Of a DNA stretch of 64,000 bases, positions 50,001 through 58,100 are shown piece after piece; position 1 is the stretch's first letter, and each line of letters opens with the position of its first letter. The DNA is from Cyclina sinensis (Eukaryota; Mollusca; Bivalvia; Venerida; Veneridae), in the NCBI GenBank assembly GCA_012932295.1, contig JAAONU010000016.1, positions 17,389,530 through 17,453,529 of the forward strand, in the 5' to 3' direction. The notes beneath the pieces are model-generated. The model was not told where the DNA came from. It saw nothing but the letters and a program-made list of their open reading frames with translations, and searched no databases. The translations under genes were made by a program, and so were the position numbers.

Positions 50001-51980
50001 AGGCAAGAATTGAATTTAAGGTCTTGAATGTTATGTATAATTGTTCAAAGGGCCAAGCTCCAGCTTACCTTACTGAATTATTATCAGAACAAGTTTCCAG
50101 ACGTAGGTTACGATCATCTGATCATATATCTGGTTGCTACAAAGTACCTTTCAATAAATGTAAAACATTTGGTGATCGAGGATTCAGAACTGTAGGACCA
50201 AAGTTACGGAATAAATTACCTATGTACTTAAAAAACTCTGAAACAATAGACACGTTTAAAAAAAATCTGAAGACACTGTTTTTTAGAAGTTTTGAATCAT
50301 GGACAATGTGTTATGAAATAGTTGTGATGCCTTAAGGGACACAGTATGATGAAGACAGTCTGTCTATATATGTATACGAAAAATTTGTATTATTGATCTT
50401 GTTTGATACTTCATTTATAGTTTATGATACATGATATATTTTCATGATTGGTTTTACCCTGTCTCTATGTGACTTTGAACTATTTGATAGTTCATTTTTT
50501 GTATATCGCCAGTGAAAATACTATGTGTTAAATTAGGCATTTAATCAAATAAAACAGTTCCAGTTTCAATATATAAAATGCAAGATGCAGAAAGAATTTT
50601 TTCACTGTATTTTGTAATATCAGATCTGATTTTTTTGACCAACAATTTTTCAGAATCAGAATTGTCAGACATGATTTTTTCTTTCTTTTACTACCGCTTG
50701 AGAAACTGATTAGAGTTTATACTGTTAGGTAAAGAAGGAGACTCATTAGTACACCTGTCAAACATCAATTAAAGCGCCGACCAATGTGTTTCTTTCAAAC
50801 TCCACCTTTTACTGGTCAGTAGTGTCATTCTAGTGTTATTTTGTGTTCTTAATGGAAAAGTAGTTAGGAAAAAAAAATTGAATGAAGATTTCCGATAGCT
50901 ACGCAGCAACAATTACGGCACACAACTTTTGCGCCGCCCAGGCACATTTTTCTGGCAGTAAAGTGACAGTTTAAGCTACTGAAATAAACATCGTAACATC
51001 ACTCTTTATTGCATTCCAAATACGTGAAACTGTAATCAGTTTTGCAAGCAGTTGTATGTAGTCTGCATTCATTTTCAATTAGATTTTCTCCGATGGTATG
51101 GTCACACACTTGCATTTCATTTAATTAACCTGAAATGGTTACAAGCACATGCATTTAATAAGATTGCAAGGTCTTTTGTTCTGATCACCTTAAAGGAGAT
51201 AATTATTAAGTGTGCATGGTAATTTTGTTGTAGTGTTTCTGTTTACTCACCAGTAATCATTAATTAGAGAGGTCAGTGAATAGATGTTAAATATTTTTCA
51301 AGTAATTGATTTCTTGCAGGTAAAATTATTTCACTTATGAATTTTAGTACTATAAAGGAATCATGAATTTTTTCCATTTTGGGGCATGAGAAGGTTACAC
51401 TGTTCTAGTACTATCTGTTTTGCTTCGATAAAACTTGGGCAAGACAGACTTTTAGGAGACTAGTTATTGTTAAATTAGCTGATCTGATTTTTTGTTTTTT
51501 CTTCTACTTTCAGATGAGGTGGAACGGGAGGTTATCAGAGAGCCACAAGCCAGTGGTGAGGAGGTCGAAGTAAGGCCGGTTGGTGAAGTTGACCTGTCTT
51601 TGGATGAGTCACTTTTAGCTGACCAGGGGCTTGGTCCACAGGTAGACATGGAGGCAGTCCCAGAGGACACGCCCGTCTCTGATGTCGCAGGTATTGGGTT
51701 TGATGTTCCTCAGGAGTTTGTTTTCCACCTTGAGGAGATCCAGGTGGGTCCTATACCCGAGGAGGGTCTGTTAGTTACAGAGGTGGAACTGGCTCTGCCA
51801 GTGCTACCTGAGGTTACCCTAGGGAAAACCAGAGAGAGGGATTCTCTGGGAGGGGAGGTTGGATTGGTTACTGTAAGTGATGGCCATGTAGGTCAGTCTG
51901 TTGGTCTTCGTCGTTCCCGTAGGAATCCTCGACCTCCTTCTAGGTTGCAAGTAAAGTGGGGGACCAAGTCCTATGATTAG
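13905..51980 (+). CDS. Two-exon gene with a 37.5 kb intron; 191-aa protein of unknown function
   Basis: The coding sequence joins 13905-14013 and 51514-51980. The donor is GGTGGGG|GTAAGT and the acceptor a pyrimidine tract ending TTTCAG. The split codon (G + AT) keeps phase and the total is 576 bases, exactly 192 codons with the stop. The protein has three parts. The N-terminus (residues 1-32) is Arg-rich and amphipathic ([19 protein letters not shown]) and could be a mitochondrial targeting or membrane-surface helix. The acidic, Val/Glu/Pro-rich middle has no clear fold. The basic tail has [15 protein letters not shown], which resembles the C-terminal tails of Ty3/gypsy-type polyproteins. 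No known domain is recognised, and exons hidden in the intron cannot be excluded. The huge intron is filled with mobile elements. Confidence 0.6.
15655..15840 (+). mobile_element. tRNA-derived SINE relic
   Basis: A B-box-like GGGTTCAGATCCCAC follows AGTTCAGTG; most of the tRNA-like head between the boxes is gone. The body contains GAGTACTAGCCCTTTCCAGG, which resembles the body of the SINE at 26338 (TTAGTACTGGTTGGTTCCAG). The shared body and shared kind of head suggest one SINE family. The tail is A-rich (AAATAAAAAACAAAACAAAA). Confidence 0.6.
16096..16150 (+). repeat. TGTC-type microsatellite
   Basis: Alternating TGTC, TGTG and GTCTG units form a run of about 55 bp; a short second run lies at 16256-16270. 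This is the same GTCY tetranucleotide type found near the 5' ends of the pearl-like elements, so it may be left over from a decayed element. Confidence 0.8.
17830..18240 (+). repeat. Diverged two-unit pearl-like core
   Basis: ACTATAACTTCTTTATTTCT occurs at about 17944 and 18083, a period near 139 bp, and both units go on with TTACTTCA(A/G)ACTTCAAA and TTATCATCACC. The lead-in (CTCCAGCGTCAGCATCTGCG) resembles a decayed 5' end of a tandem-core element. No intact 3' hairpin is visible. Confidence 0.6.
19130..20165 (+). repeat. Decayed pearl-like element pieces
   Basis: At 19141-19168 GTCTCCACTGACAGCTCTTG matches the 3' tip of the element ending at 24442 (TTCCAGTGAAAGCTCTTG). From 19230 to 20165 degenerate units carry GGAACCATAACTCTA, GAACCATAACTTTC and GAACCTTAACTCTA with intervening TTTGAGTTA-type words. 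They are decayed copies of the core seen at 20403, 28850 and 43001. Confidence 0.55.
20403..21215 (+). mobile_element. Pearl-like element, ATACCCCC family
   Basis: It starts TATACCCCCTTAACAAAG (the second palindrome arm and GTCC run appear lost). About five tandem units follow, marked by TTGGAATTCA at about 20426, 20571, 20723, 20869 and 21014 (periods 145-152 bp), each with a phrase like CATAACTTGAAAACTAATGG. It ends with GGGGGGTAT (inverse of the start), a perfect ATCAC/GTGAT hairpin at 21189-21203 and CTCTAGTTTT. The ends match the element at 43511, so the two belong to one family. Confidence 0.8.
21524..24442 (+). mobile_element. Pearl-like element, ATGCCCCTGAA family, carrying a nested element
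   Basis: The 5' palindrome TATGCCCCTGAAGGGAGG is followed by CTGTCTGTCCATCCATCCG. About four units of 150-175 bp follow, marked by CATTGAAACTT at about 21626, 21778, 21953 and 22120. At 22226-24332 an AGCTCACC-family element interrupts it. The 3' end returns at 24404 with TCAGGGGCATA (inverse of the 5' arm), a TTTCCAGTGAAA hairpin and CTCTTGTTT. Removing the insert gives one complete element of about 810 bp. Confidence 0.8.
22226..24332 (+). mobile_element. Pearl-like element, AGCTCACC family, full-length
   Basis: The 5' palindrome (AGCTCATCTGACC, then AGGCTGAGCT) is followed by GTCCGGCGTCCGTCGG. The core has two parts. About four head units contain TCTAGTGGACCTCTACCAAG at 22517, 22685, 22860 and 23016 (156-175 bp apart). 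About eight tail units of near 145 bp then contain ACTAGGTCACAGAGCCC. The end has CAGGTGAGC at 24295, a perfect GGGCCATCATGGCCC hairpin at 24310-24324 and CTCTTGTTT. It is non-coding and sits inside the 21524-24442 element. Confidence 0.9.
24566..26337 (+). other. Intron segment without recognised gene
   Basis: AT-rich DNA. Around 25680-25880 there are weak traces of AGCTCACC-family head units (AATCTCCTCCTCAGAAACCA). A 60-codon minus-strand frame at 25914-26096 crosses a short GGCGGCGCC patch and has no recognisable match. Confidence 0.5.
26338..26560 (+). mobile_element. tRNA-derived SINE with a Ser/Leu-type tRNA head
   Basis: GAAGCCGAGTGGTTAAAAGG is an A box of the class II (Ser/Leu) tRNA type, and CGAGTTCGAACCCCGTC is a good B box. 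The anticodon loop reads CTTGTAA, but the acceptor ends do not pair as a working tRNA should, and a SINE body follows with TTAGTACTGGTTGGTTCCAG. It is therefore a SINE, not a tRNA gene. Bivalve genomes carry many SINEs with this kind of head. It lies in the large intron. Confidence 0.75.
26561..28640 (+). other. Intron segment, possible weak LINE trace only
   Basis: Around 26930-26990 the translation [12 protein letters not shown] resembles a phrase downstream of the reverse transcriptase of some LINEs, but nothing around it supports this. A 112-codon minus-strand frame at 27445-27783 matches nothing. No element ends were found. Confidence 0.4.
28850..30050 (+). repeat. Tandem array of an approximately 152 bp unit (orphan pearl-like core)
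   Basis: AGAACCATAACTCTCTTT and variants occur at about 28911, 29059, 29215, 29361, 29517, 29671, 29830 and 29987, giving eight units with periods 146-159 bp. Each contains GGCATAACTTGAAA, CTTCATAGGTGAATAGATCT and TTTTTGAGTTATTGCCCTTT. The same phrases recur in the cores at 20403, 43001 and 46180. No clear 5' palindrome or 3' hairpin with CTTG was found, so the array lacks recognisable ends. Confidence 0.85.
30801..33165 (+). mobile_element. Pearl-like element, GTGTCGCCTG family, carrying a nested element
   Basis: The start GTGTCGCCTG and its perfect inverse CAGGCGACAC (33130-33139) frame the element. An imperfect 5' palindrome (GCTACATAGTAGC) is followed by CCGTCTGTCTGTCCGTCC. The 5' region is repeated once about 421 bp downstream (GTGTTGCCTGCTAC near 31221, again with TCTGTCTGTCTGTCC). 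The core has GAATGAAATGTTACAGGA units. The 3' end has a GTGATCAC palindrome and CTCTTGTTTT. At 31714-32990 another family is inserted. It is non-coding. Confidence 0.85.
31714..32990 (+). mobile_element. Pearl-like element, GTCGAGCCCGC family, nested
   Basis: The 5' palindrome GTCGAGCCCGCTTG pairs with GGGAGCTTGAC. An inverse copy (CGAGTGGGCTCGAC, 32951-32964) lies near the 3' end, followed by the perfect hairpin TGCCCTTGGGCA and GTCTTGTTT. Core phrases are CAAAGGTCAAGGTCACACTT and GTATAACTTCTATATACATG. A second partial 5' end at about 32561 (GTTGAGCCTGCTTGTGG) shows an internal duplication. The sequence on either side belongs to the GTGTCGCCTG element, so this is a later insertion. Confidence 0.85.
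33590..33893 (+). mobile_element. Short decayed pearl-like element
   Basis: The head reads AAAGAAAAAGTCAAGCTGTT and CCAAAAACTTTAATGTAGCC; the tail CGAGCATTGATGCCACTCCG is followed by a TCCGCGGA palindrome and CTCTTGTTTTG. A similar head (AACCTTTAATGTAGCTGATT) occurs near 39880, so this is another small family. The 5' limit is uncertain. Confidence 0.5.
34745..34800 (+). mobile_element. Possible tRNA-derived SINE trace
   Basis: GGCACGGGTTCAAATCCTGG has a good B box in its usual short stem context. I see no A box at the right distance upstream, so this may be a truncated SINE or chance. Confidence 0.3.
36278..37884 (+). mobile_element. Pearl-like element, AGCTCACC family, nested
   Basis: The 5' palindrome pairs AGCTCACCTGTCAC with GTGACAGGGTGAGCT (near-perfect), followed by CGTCCGTCGTTCGTTC. 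Core units share CTAGGTCACAAGGTCAAATT and TTATCTCAATGATATCTAGG, spaced about 145-150 bp. The end is CAGGTGAGC at 37847, the perfect hairpin AGGGTCCCATGGACCCT at 37861-37877, and CTTGTTTT. It carries a different core and hairpin from the copies at 22226 and 40249, so it is a separate subfamily with the same terminal arm. Confidence 0.85.
37963..38683. repeat. Inverted pair ATAAGGTACGTTA, about 720 bp
   Basis: ATAAGGTACGTTA at 37963 is the exact inverse of TAACGTACCTTAT at 38671, with a third near-copy GTAAGGTACGTTA at 38303. It may be a MITE or the subterminal repeats of the 4 kb element that surrounds it. No protein is encoded. Confidence 0.4.
38960..39095. repeat. Foldback (long hairpin) repeat
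   Basis: Two arms of 31 bases are perfect inverse complements (38960-38990, starting GCCAGCACAGTGTGGGG, and 39065-39095). Imperfect pairing extends about 23 bases inward on each side (TGTGACCTAAAATAAAG against TTTCATTTTAAGTCACA-type sequence), leaving a loop of some 30 bases. Transcribed in either direction it would form a long stem. It may be a foldback MITE or, less likely, a small-RNA precursor. Confidence 0.85.
39270..39800 (+). repeat. Decayed tandem core, about 150 bp units
   Basis: CCATAACTCTAGCTGCCC, AACTGTAACTCTGCCTTGCCC and ACCATAACTCATTGAC appear at roughly 160 bp steps, with GCTTGTCTAGAGCATAACA-type phrases between them. This is the same core as in the 20403, 28850 and 43001 arrays, more diverged. 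No ends are visible. Confidence 0.55.
40249..42802 (+). mobile_element. Pearl-like element, AGCTCACC family, longest copy
   Basis: The 5' palindrome is almost perfect (AGCTCACCTGAGCA against TGCTCATGTGAGCT), followed by GTCCGTCCGTCCGTTCG. About five head units carry TCTAGTGGACCTCTACCAAG. About ten tail units follow; ACTAGGTCACAG or its variants at 41564, 41708, 41854, 42000 and 42145 give periods of 144-146 bp. The end has CAGGTGAGC at 42768, the GGGCCATCATGGCCC hairpin and CTCTTG. It is non-coding and close in sequence to the copy at 22226. Confidence 0.9.
44118..45786. mobile_element. Pogo-like (Tc1/mariner) non-autonomous DNA transposon, innermost layer
   Basis: The ends are CAGTACGCTC and GAGCGTACTG, flanked by TA on both sides (44116-44117 and 45787-45788). 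Without the insert the host unit reads CAACTATAAGATGCAG, exactly as in the neighbouring units, which proves insertion at TA. CAGT termini with TA duplication are typical of the pogo/Tigger group. The 1669 bp body has no transposase frame that I recognise; the 119- and 94-codon frames at its left end overlap on opposite strands. Both ends are rich in CCGCGG and GCGGA words, clearly higher in CpG than the host DNA. Confidence 0.9.
45917..46048 (+). pseudogene. LINE endonuclease C-terminal fragment inside the ATACCCCC element
   Basis: An uninterrupted frame reads [17 protein letters not shown] then [20 protein letters not shown], ending at TAA. This is the last part of an apurinic-type endonuclease of a non-LTR retrotransposon, including the conserved SDH motif with the catalytic His. 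It lies between the tandem core and the 3' terminus of the element at 43511-46174, with no poly-A or visible target duplication, so it was either captured by the element or left by a LINE insertion. It is too short to function. Confidence 0.7.
46724..47450 (+). mobile_element. AGCTCACC-family core fragment, lacking its 5' end
   Basis: The fragment begins AACGACATCTCCTCTGAAACC, as found a little inside the family's 5' end, and has head units with ATCTAGTGGACCTCTACCAA repeated about every 150-180 bp. The palindrome, tail units and 3' hairpin are missing. It starts immediately after CTTGTTTTATT of the nested stack, so that insertion may have removed or displaced its 5' end. Confidence 0.65.
47451..48605 (+). 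mobile_element. Another pearl-like element with about 145 bp tandem units
   Basis: A GTTCGTCTGTCTGTCTGTCAC stretch precedes the units. They carry GAGTACCA with CCTTCAAACTTCATAGG at about 47533, 47691, 47836, 47998, 48129 and 48274 (periods 131-162 bp) and a CAAAGGTCAAGGTCACAGGG phrase. The 3' tip GACAAGCATTGGTGCCAC then GTGCTCTTGTTCC resembles that of the element ending at 33893. The 5' palindrome is not clear. It is non-coding. Confidence 0.65.
48728..50337 (+). pseudogene. CR1/L2-like LINE ORF2, 5'-truncated, with reverse transcriptase core deleted
   Basis: In order: end of the endonuclease ([17 protein letters not shown] with the SDH motif); linker ([42 protein letters not shown]); start of the reverse transcriptase ([36 protein letters not shown]). 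A jump near 49740-49790 leads to the post-RT segment ([28 protein letters not shown]). The C-terminal tail has [32 protein letters not shown] and [18 protein letters not shown]. The FADD-containing catalytic core, roughly 230-280 residues, is absent. There are frameshifts near 48900 (A run) and 49240 and a stop (TAA) at 49486. Loss of the 5' part fits target-primed reverse transcription. The 3' UTR runs to about 50560. Confidence 0.9.
50560..51513 (+). other. End of the large intron
   Basis: AT-rich DNA without repeats or frames that I recognise, apart from the pyrimidine tract and TTTCAG acceptor at its right end that define exon 2. Confidence 0.55.
51514..51980 (+). CDS. Exon 2 of the two-exon gene (terminal coding exon)
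   Basis: The exon opens after TTTTTCTTCTACTTTCAG with [19 protein letters not shown], continues through [17 protein letters not shown] and [17 protein letters not shown], and ends [20 protein letters not shown] then TAG. It is markedly higher in G+C than its surroundings and has no interruptions over 155 codons, the strongest coding signal in the window. No in-frame ATG follows the acceptor until well into the exon, so it needs an upstream exon. About 35 bases after the stop the sequence turns into GTTAG-type repeats. Confidence 0.75.
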
Positions 51981-52009
51981 TCCAAGCCCCCACCGCCTTG
52001 TATATTGTT

Positions 52010-52052
52010 AGCTGTAGTTAGTGTTAGCATGTTAATTTAGTTAGTTAGTTAG

Positions 52053-52125
<73 letters not shown>

Positions 52126-55100
52126 GTGGTGGGTTGTTTGTGGTGGTGGGTTGTTTATGGTGGTGGGTTGTTTGTGGTGGCGGGTTGTTTGCGGTGGTGG
52201 GTTGTTAGTGGTGGTGGTATTAGTTTGTTAGTTAGTAAAAAAAATAAGTTAAGATAGTAAGTTAGTTAATTAGTTAAGCTAGTTAATTAGTCTTAGTAAA
52301 TTAGTTTGTTTAGTTAAGTTAGTTAATAGATTAAGTTAGTAAAGTTAAGTTAGTTAGTAGATTAAGTTAGCAAGGTTAAGTTAGTTAAATTATTAAGTTA
52401 AGTTAGAAATTTAAGTGAGTTAGATTAATAAGTTAAATTAGTCAGTTAAGTTAGTTAGTTAAGTGAGTTTAAATCTTAGGTTAGTAAGTTTGTTAATTAG
52501 TTAAGCTGTTAATTAGTCTTAATTAGATTAGTTAGCTTAGTAAGTTAGTTATTTAAGTTGATTATTAAAGTAAGTTAATCAGGTGGTGTGTTGTTTGTGA
52601 TGGTTGGTTGTTAGTGGTGTTTTGTTGTTTGTGGTGGTAAGTTGTTTCCAGTTGTAGAGTGTTTGTGGGTTCTTAGTGGTGGTGGTACAAGTTTGTTAGT
52701 AATTAAGTTAGTTTGTTAAGTAAAAAAAAATATTTAAGTTAGTTAGTTTTTGTTAATTGTTTAAGCTAGTTAGTTAGTTACGCTAGAAATATTAGTTTGT
52801 TTAATTATGTTAGTAAGTTAATTTACTTAGTAGTTAAGTAAAGTTAGATAAAGTATTAAGTTAAGTTATGAAGTTAAGTTAGTTCAATTAATAAGTTAAA
52901 TTAGTAAGTTAAGTAAGTTAGTAAAGTGAGTTAGTTCTTTAGATGGTTAGTTGTAGGTGGTGATGGGTTAGTTGTGGTGGTGGGTTATTTGTGGTGGCGG
53001 GTTGTTTGTGGTGGTGGGTTGTTAGTGGTGGTGGTATTAGTTTGTTAGTTAGTAAAAAAAATAAGTAAGGGTAGTAAGTAAGTTAATTAATTAAGCTAGT
53101 TAATTAGTCTAAGTAAGTTAGTTTGTTTATTTAAGTAAGATAGTAAATTTAGTTAGTAAAGTTAAGTACGTTAAATTAATTAGTTAAGTTAGAAATTTAA
53201 GTTTGTTAAATTAATAAGTTTAATAAGTAAGTTAAGTAAGTTAGTTAAGTTAGTTAGTTTTTTAGATGGTTAGTTGTAGGTGGTGGTGGGTTATTTGTGG
53301 TGGTGGGTTGTTTGTGGTGGTGGGTTGCTTCTGGTGGTGGGTTGTTAGTGGTGGTGGTATTAGTTTATAAGTTAGTTAAAAAAACAATAAATTAGGGTAG
53401 CTTGTTAGTCAATTAGTTAAGCTAGTGATTAAGTCTAAATAAATTAGTTTGTTTAGTTAAGTTAGTTAGTAGATTCAGTTAGTAAGGTTTAGTTAGTTAA
53501 AATTATTTAGTTAAGTTAGAAATTTAAGTTAGTTAAATTGATAAGTTAAATTAGTGAGTTAAGTAAGTTAGTTAAGTTAGTTCATTAGGTGGTTAGTTGT
53601 AGGTGGTGGTGGGTTGTTTCTGGTGGTGGGTTGTTTCTGGTGGTGGTACTAGTTTGTTAGTTAGTAAAAAAACAATAAATTTGGGTAGTTAGTTAATTAG
53701 TTAAGCTAGTGATTAAGTCTAAGTAAATTAGTTTTATTTAGTTAGGTTAGTTAATAGATTTAGTTAGTAAGGTTATGTTAGTTAGTAGATTAAGTTAGCA
53801 AGGTTAAGTTAGTTAAATTATTTAGTAAAATTAGAAAATTAAGTTAGTTAAATTGATAAGTTAAATTTCTAAGTTAAGTAAGTTAGTTATGTGAGTTTAA
53901 ATCTTAGGTTAGTAAGTTTGTTAATTAGTTAAGCTGTTAATTAGTCTAAATTGGATTAGTTAACTTAGTAAGGTAATTTAATTAGTTAAGTTAGGAAGTT
54001 AAGTTTCGTTTGTTAGTAAGGTTAAGTTAGTTAAATTAGTAAGTTAGGTTAGTAATTTAAGTTGATTATTAAAGTTAGTTAGTCAGGTAGTGTGTTGTTT
54101 GTAATGGTTGGTTGCTAGTGGTGTTTTGTTGTTTGTGGTGGTAGGTTGTTTCCGGTTGTAGAGTGTTTGTGGTTGTGGGTTCTTAGTCGTGGTGGTACTA
54201 GTTTGTTAGTAAATTAAGTTAGCAAGGTCAAGTTAGTTAAATTATTTAATAAAGTTAGAAAATTTAGTTAGTTAAATTGATAAGTAAAATTACTAAGTTA
54301 AGTAAGTTAGTTATGTGAGTTTAAATCTTAGGCTAGTAAGTTTGTTAATTAGTTAAGCTGTTAATTAGTCTAAATTGGATTAGTTAACTTAGTAAGGTAA
54401 TTTAATTAGTTAAATTAGTAAGTTAAGTGTTGTTCGTTAGTAAGGTTAAGTTAGTTAAATTAGAAAGTTAGGTTAGTAATTAAAGTTGATTAAGTCAGAT
54501 GGTGTGTTGTTTGTGATGGTTGGTTGCTAGTGGTGTTTTGTTGTTTGTGGTGGAAGGTTGTTTCCGGTTGTAAAGTGTTTGTGGTTGTGGGTTCTTAGTC
54601 GTGGTGGTACTGGTTTGTTAGTAAATTAAGTTTGTTTGTTAAGTAAAAACATCAGTTAAGTGAGTTAGTTTTTGTTAATTGTTTAAGCAATTTAGTTAGT
54701 TACACTAGTAAAATTGGTTAGTTTTATTAAGTTAGTTAATTAATTACATAGTAGTAAAGTAAAGTTAGATAAAATATTAAGTTAAGTTATGAAGTTAAGT
54801 TAGTTCAGTTAATAAGTTAAATTAGTAAGTTAAGTAAGTTAGTAATGTGAGTTAGTTCTTTAGATGGTAAGTTGTAGGTGGTGATGGGTTAGTTGTGGTG
54901 GTGGGTTATTTGTGGTGGCGGGTTGTTTCTGGTGGTGGGTTGTTTGTGGTGGTGGTATTAGTTTGTTAGTAAGTAAAAAAAATTAATTAGGGTAGTAAGT
55001 AAGTTAATAAAATAAGCTAGTTAATTAGTCTAAGTAAATTAGTTTGTTTGTTTAAGTAAGATAGTAAAATTAGTTAGTTAAGTTAAGTAAGTTAGTAAAT

Positions 55101-58100
55101 TTAGTCAGTAAAGTTAAGTAAGTTAAATTAATTAGTTAAGTTAGAAATTTAAGTTTGTTCAATTAATAAGTTTAATTAGTAAGTTAAGTAAGTTAGTTAA
55201 GTTAGTTCTTTAGATGGTTAGTTGTAGGTGGTGGTGGGTTATTTGTGGTGGTGGGTTGTTTGTGGTGGTGGGTTGCTTCTGGTGGTGGGTTGTTAGTGGT
55301 GGTGGTATTAGTTTATTAGTTAGTTAAAAAAAAACAATAAATTAGGGTAGCTTGTTAGTTAATTAGTTAAGTTAGTGATTAAGTCTAAATAAATTAGTTT
55401 GTTTAGTTAAGTTAGTTAGTAGATTCAGTTAGTAAGGTTAAGTTAGTTAAAATTATTTAGTGAAGTTAGAAATTTAAGTCAGTTAAATTGATAAGTTAAA
55501 TTAGTAAGTTAAGTAAGTTAGTTAAGTTAGTTCATTAGGTGGTTAGTTGTAGGTGGTGGTGGGTTGTTTCTGGTGGTGGGTTGTTTCTGGTGGTGGTACT
55601 AGTTTGTTAGTTAGTAAAAAAACAATAAATTAGGGTAGTTAGTTAATTAGTTAAGCTAGTGATTAAGTCTGAGTAAATTAGTTTGTTTAGTTAGGTTAGT
55701 AAATAGATTAAGTTAGTAAGGTTATGTTAGTTAGTAGATTAAGTTAGCAAGGTTAAGTTAGTTAAATTATTTAGTAAAGTTAGAAAATTAAGTTAGTTAA
55801 ATTGATAAGTTAAATTTCTTAGTTAAGTAAGTTAGTTATGTGAGTTTAAATCTTAGGTTAGTAAGTTTGTTAATTAGTTAAGCTGTTATTTAGTCTAAAT
55901 TGGATTAGTTAACTTAGTAAGGTAATTTAATTAGTTAAGTTAGGAAGTTAAGTTTTGTTCGTTAGTAAGGTTAAGTTAGTTAAATTAGTAAGTTAGGTTA
56001 GTAATTTAAGTTGATTATTAAAGTAAGTTAGTCAGGTAGTGTGTTGTTTGTGATGGTTGGTTGCTAGTGGTGTTTTGTTGTTTGTGGTGGTAGGATGTTT
56101 CCGGTTGTAGAGTGTTTGTGGTTGTAGGTTCTTAGTCGTGGTGGTACTAGTTTGTTAGTAAATTAAGTTAGTAAGGTTATGTTAGTTAGATTGTTTAGTA
56201 AAGTTAGAAAATTAAGTTAGTTAAATTGATAAGTTAAATTACTAAGTTAAGTTAGTTATGTGAGTTGAAATCTTAGGCTAGTAAGTTTGTTAATTAGTTA
56301 AGCTGTTAATTAGTCTAAATTGGATTAGTTAACTTAGTAAGGTAGTTTAATTAGTTAAGTTAGTAAGTTAAGTTTTTTTCGTTAGTAAGGTTAAGTTAGT
56401 TAAATTAGTAAGTTAGGTTAGTAATTAAAGTTGATTAAGTCAGGTGATGTGTTGTTTGTGATGGTTGGTTGCTAGTGGTGTTTTGTTGTTTGTGGTGGTA
56501 GGTTGTTTCCGGTTGTAGAGTGTTTGTGGTTGTGGGTTCTTAGTCGTGGTGGTACTAGTTTGTTAGTAAATTAAGTTAGTTTGTTAAGTAAAAACATTAG
56601 TTAAGTAAGTTAGTTTTTGTTAATTGTTTAAGCTAGTTAGTTAGTTACACTAGTAAAATTGGTTAGTTTTATTAAGTTAGTAAGTTAATTTACATAGTAG
56701 TAAAGTAAAGTTAGATAAAGTATTAAGTTAAGTTATGAAGTTAAGTTAGTTCAATTAATAAGTTAAATTAGTAAGTTAAGTAAGTAAGTAAAGTGATTTA
56801 GTTCTTTAGATGGTAAGTTGTAGGTGGTGGTGGGTTGCTTCTGGTGGTGGATTGTTTCTGGTGGTGTTACTAGTTTGTTAGTTAGTAAAAAAACAATAAA
56901 TTAGGGTAGTTAGTTAATTAGTTAAGCTAGTTAATTAGTCTAAGTAAATTAGTTTGTTTAGTTAGGTTAGTTAATAGATTAAGTTAGTAAGGTTATGTTA
57001 GTTAGTAGATTAAGTTAGCAAGGTTAAGTTAGTTAAATTATTTAGTAAAGTTAGAAAATTAAGTTAGCTAAATTGATAAGTAAAATTACTAAGTTAAGTA
57101 AGTTAGTTGTGTGAGTTTAAATCTTAGGCTAGTAAGTTTGTTAATTAGTTAAGCTGTTAATTAGTCTAAATTGGATTAGTTTACTAAGTAAGGTAATTTA
57201 ATTAGTTAAGTTAGGAAGTTAAGTTTTGTTCGTTAGTAAGGTTAAGTTAGTTAAATTAGTAAGTTAGGTTAGTAATTTAAGTTGATTATTAAAGTAAGTT
57301 AGTCAGGTAGTGTGTTGTTTGTGATGGTTGGTTGCTAGTGGTGTTTTGTTGTTTCTGGTGGTAGGATGTTTCCGGTTGTAGAGTGTTTGTGGTTGTAGGT
57401 TCTTAGTCGTGGTGGTACTAGTTTGTTAGTAAATTAAGTTAGTAAGGTTATGTTAGTTAGATTGTTTAGTAAAGTTAGAAAATTAAGTTAGTTAAATTGA
57501 TAAGTTAAATTACTAAGTTAAGTTAGTTATGTGAGTTGAAATCTTAGGCTAGTAAGTTTGTTAATTAGTTAAGCTGTTAATTAGTCTAAATTGGATTAGT
57601 TAACTTAGTAAGGTAGTTTAATTAGTTAAGTTAGTAAATTAAGTTTTGTTCGTTAGTAAGGTTAAGTTAGTTAAATTAGTAAGTTAGGTTTGTAATTAAA
57701 GTTGATTAAGTCAGGTGATGTGTTGTTTGTGATGGTTGGTTGCTAGTGGTGTTTTGTTGTTTGTGGTGGTAGGTTGTTTCCGGTTGTAGAGTGTTTGTGG
57801 TTGTGGGTTCTTAGTCGTGGTGGTACTAGTTTGTTAGTAAATTAAGTTAGTTTGCTAAGTAAAAACATTAGTTAAGTAAGTTAGTTTTTGTTAATTGTTT
57901 AAGCTAGTTAGTTAGTTACACTAGTAAAATTGGTTAGTTTTATTAAGTTAGTAAGTTAATTTACATAGTAGTAAAGTAAAGTTAGATAAAGTATTAAGTT
58001 AAGTTATGAAGTTAAGTTAGTTCAATTAATAAGTTAAATTAGTAGGTTAAGTAAGTAAGTAAAGTGAGTTAGTTCTTTAGATGGTAAGTTGTAGGTGGTG

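Noticed and set aside
51470..51670. Minus-strand Ser/Thr-rich frame opposite exon 2
   Set aside because: Shadow of the real coding frame on the plus strand.
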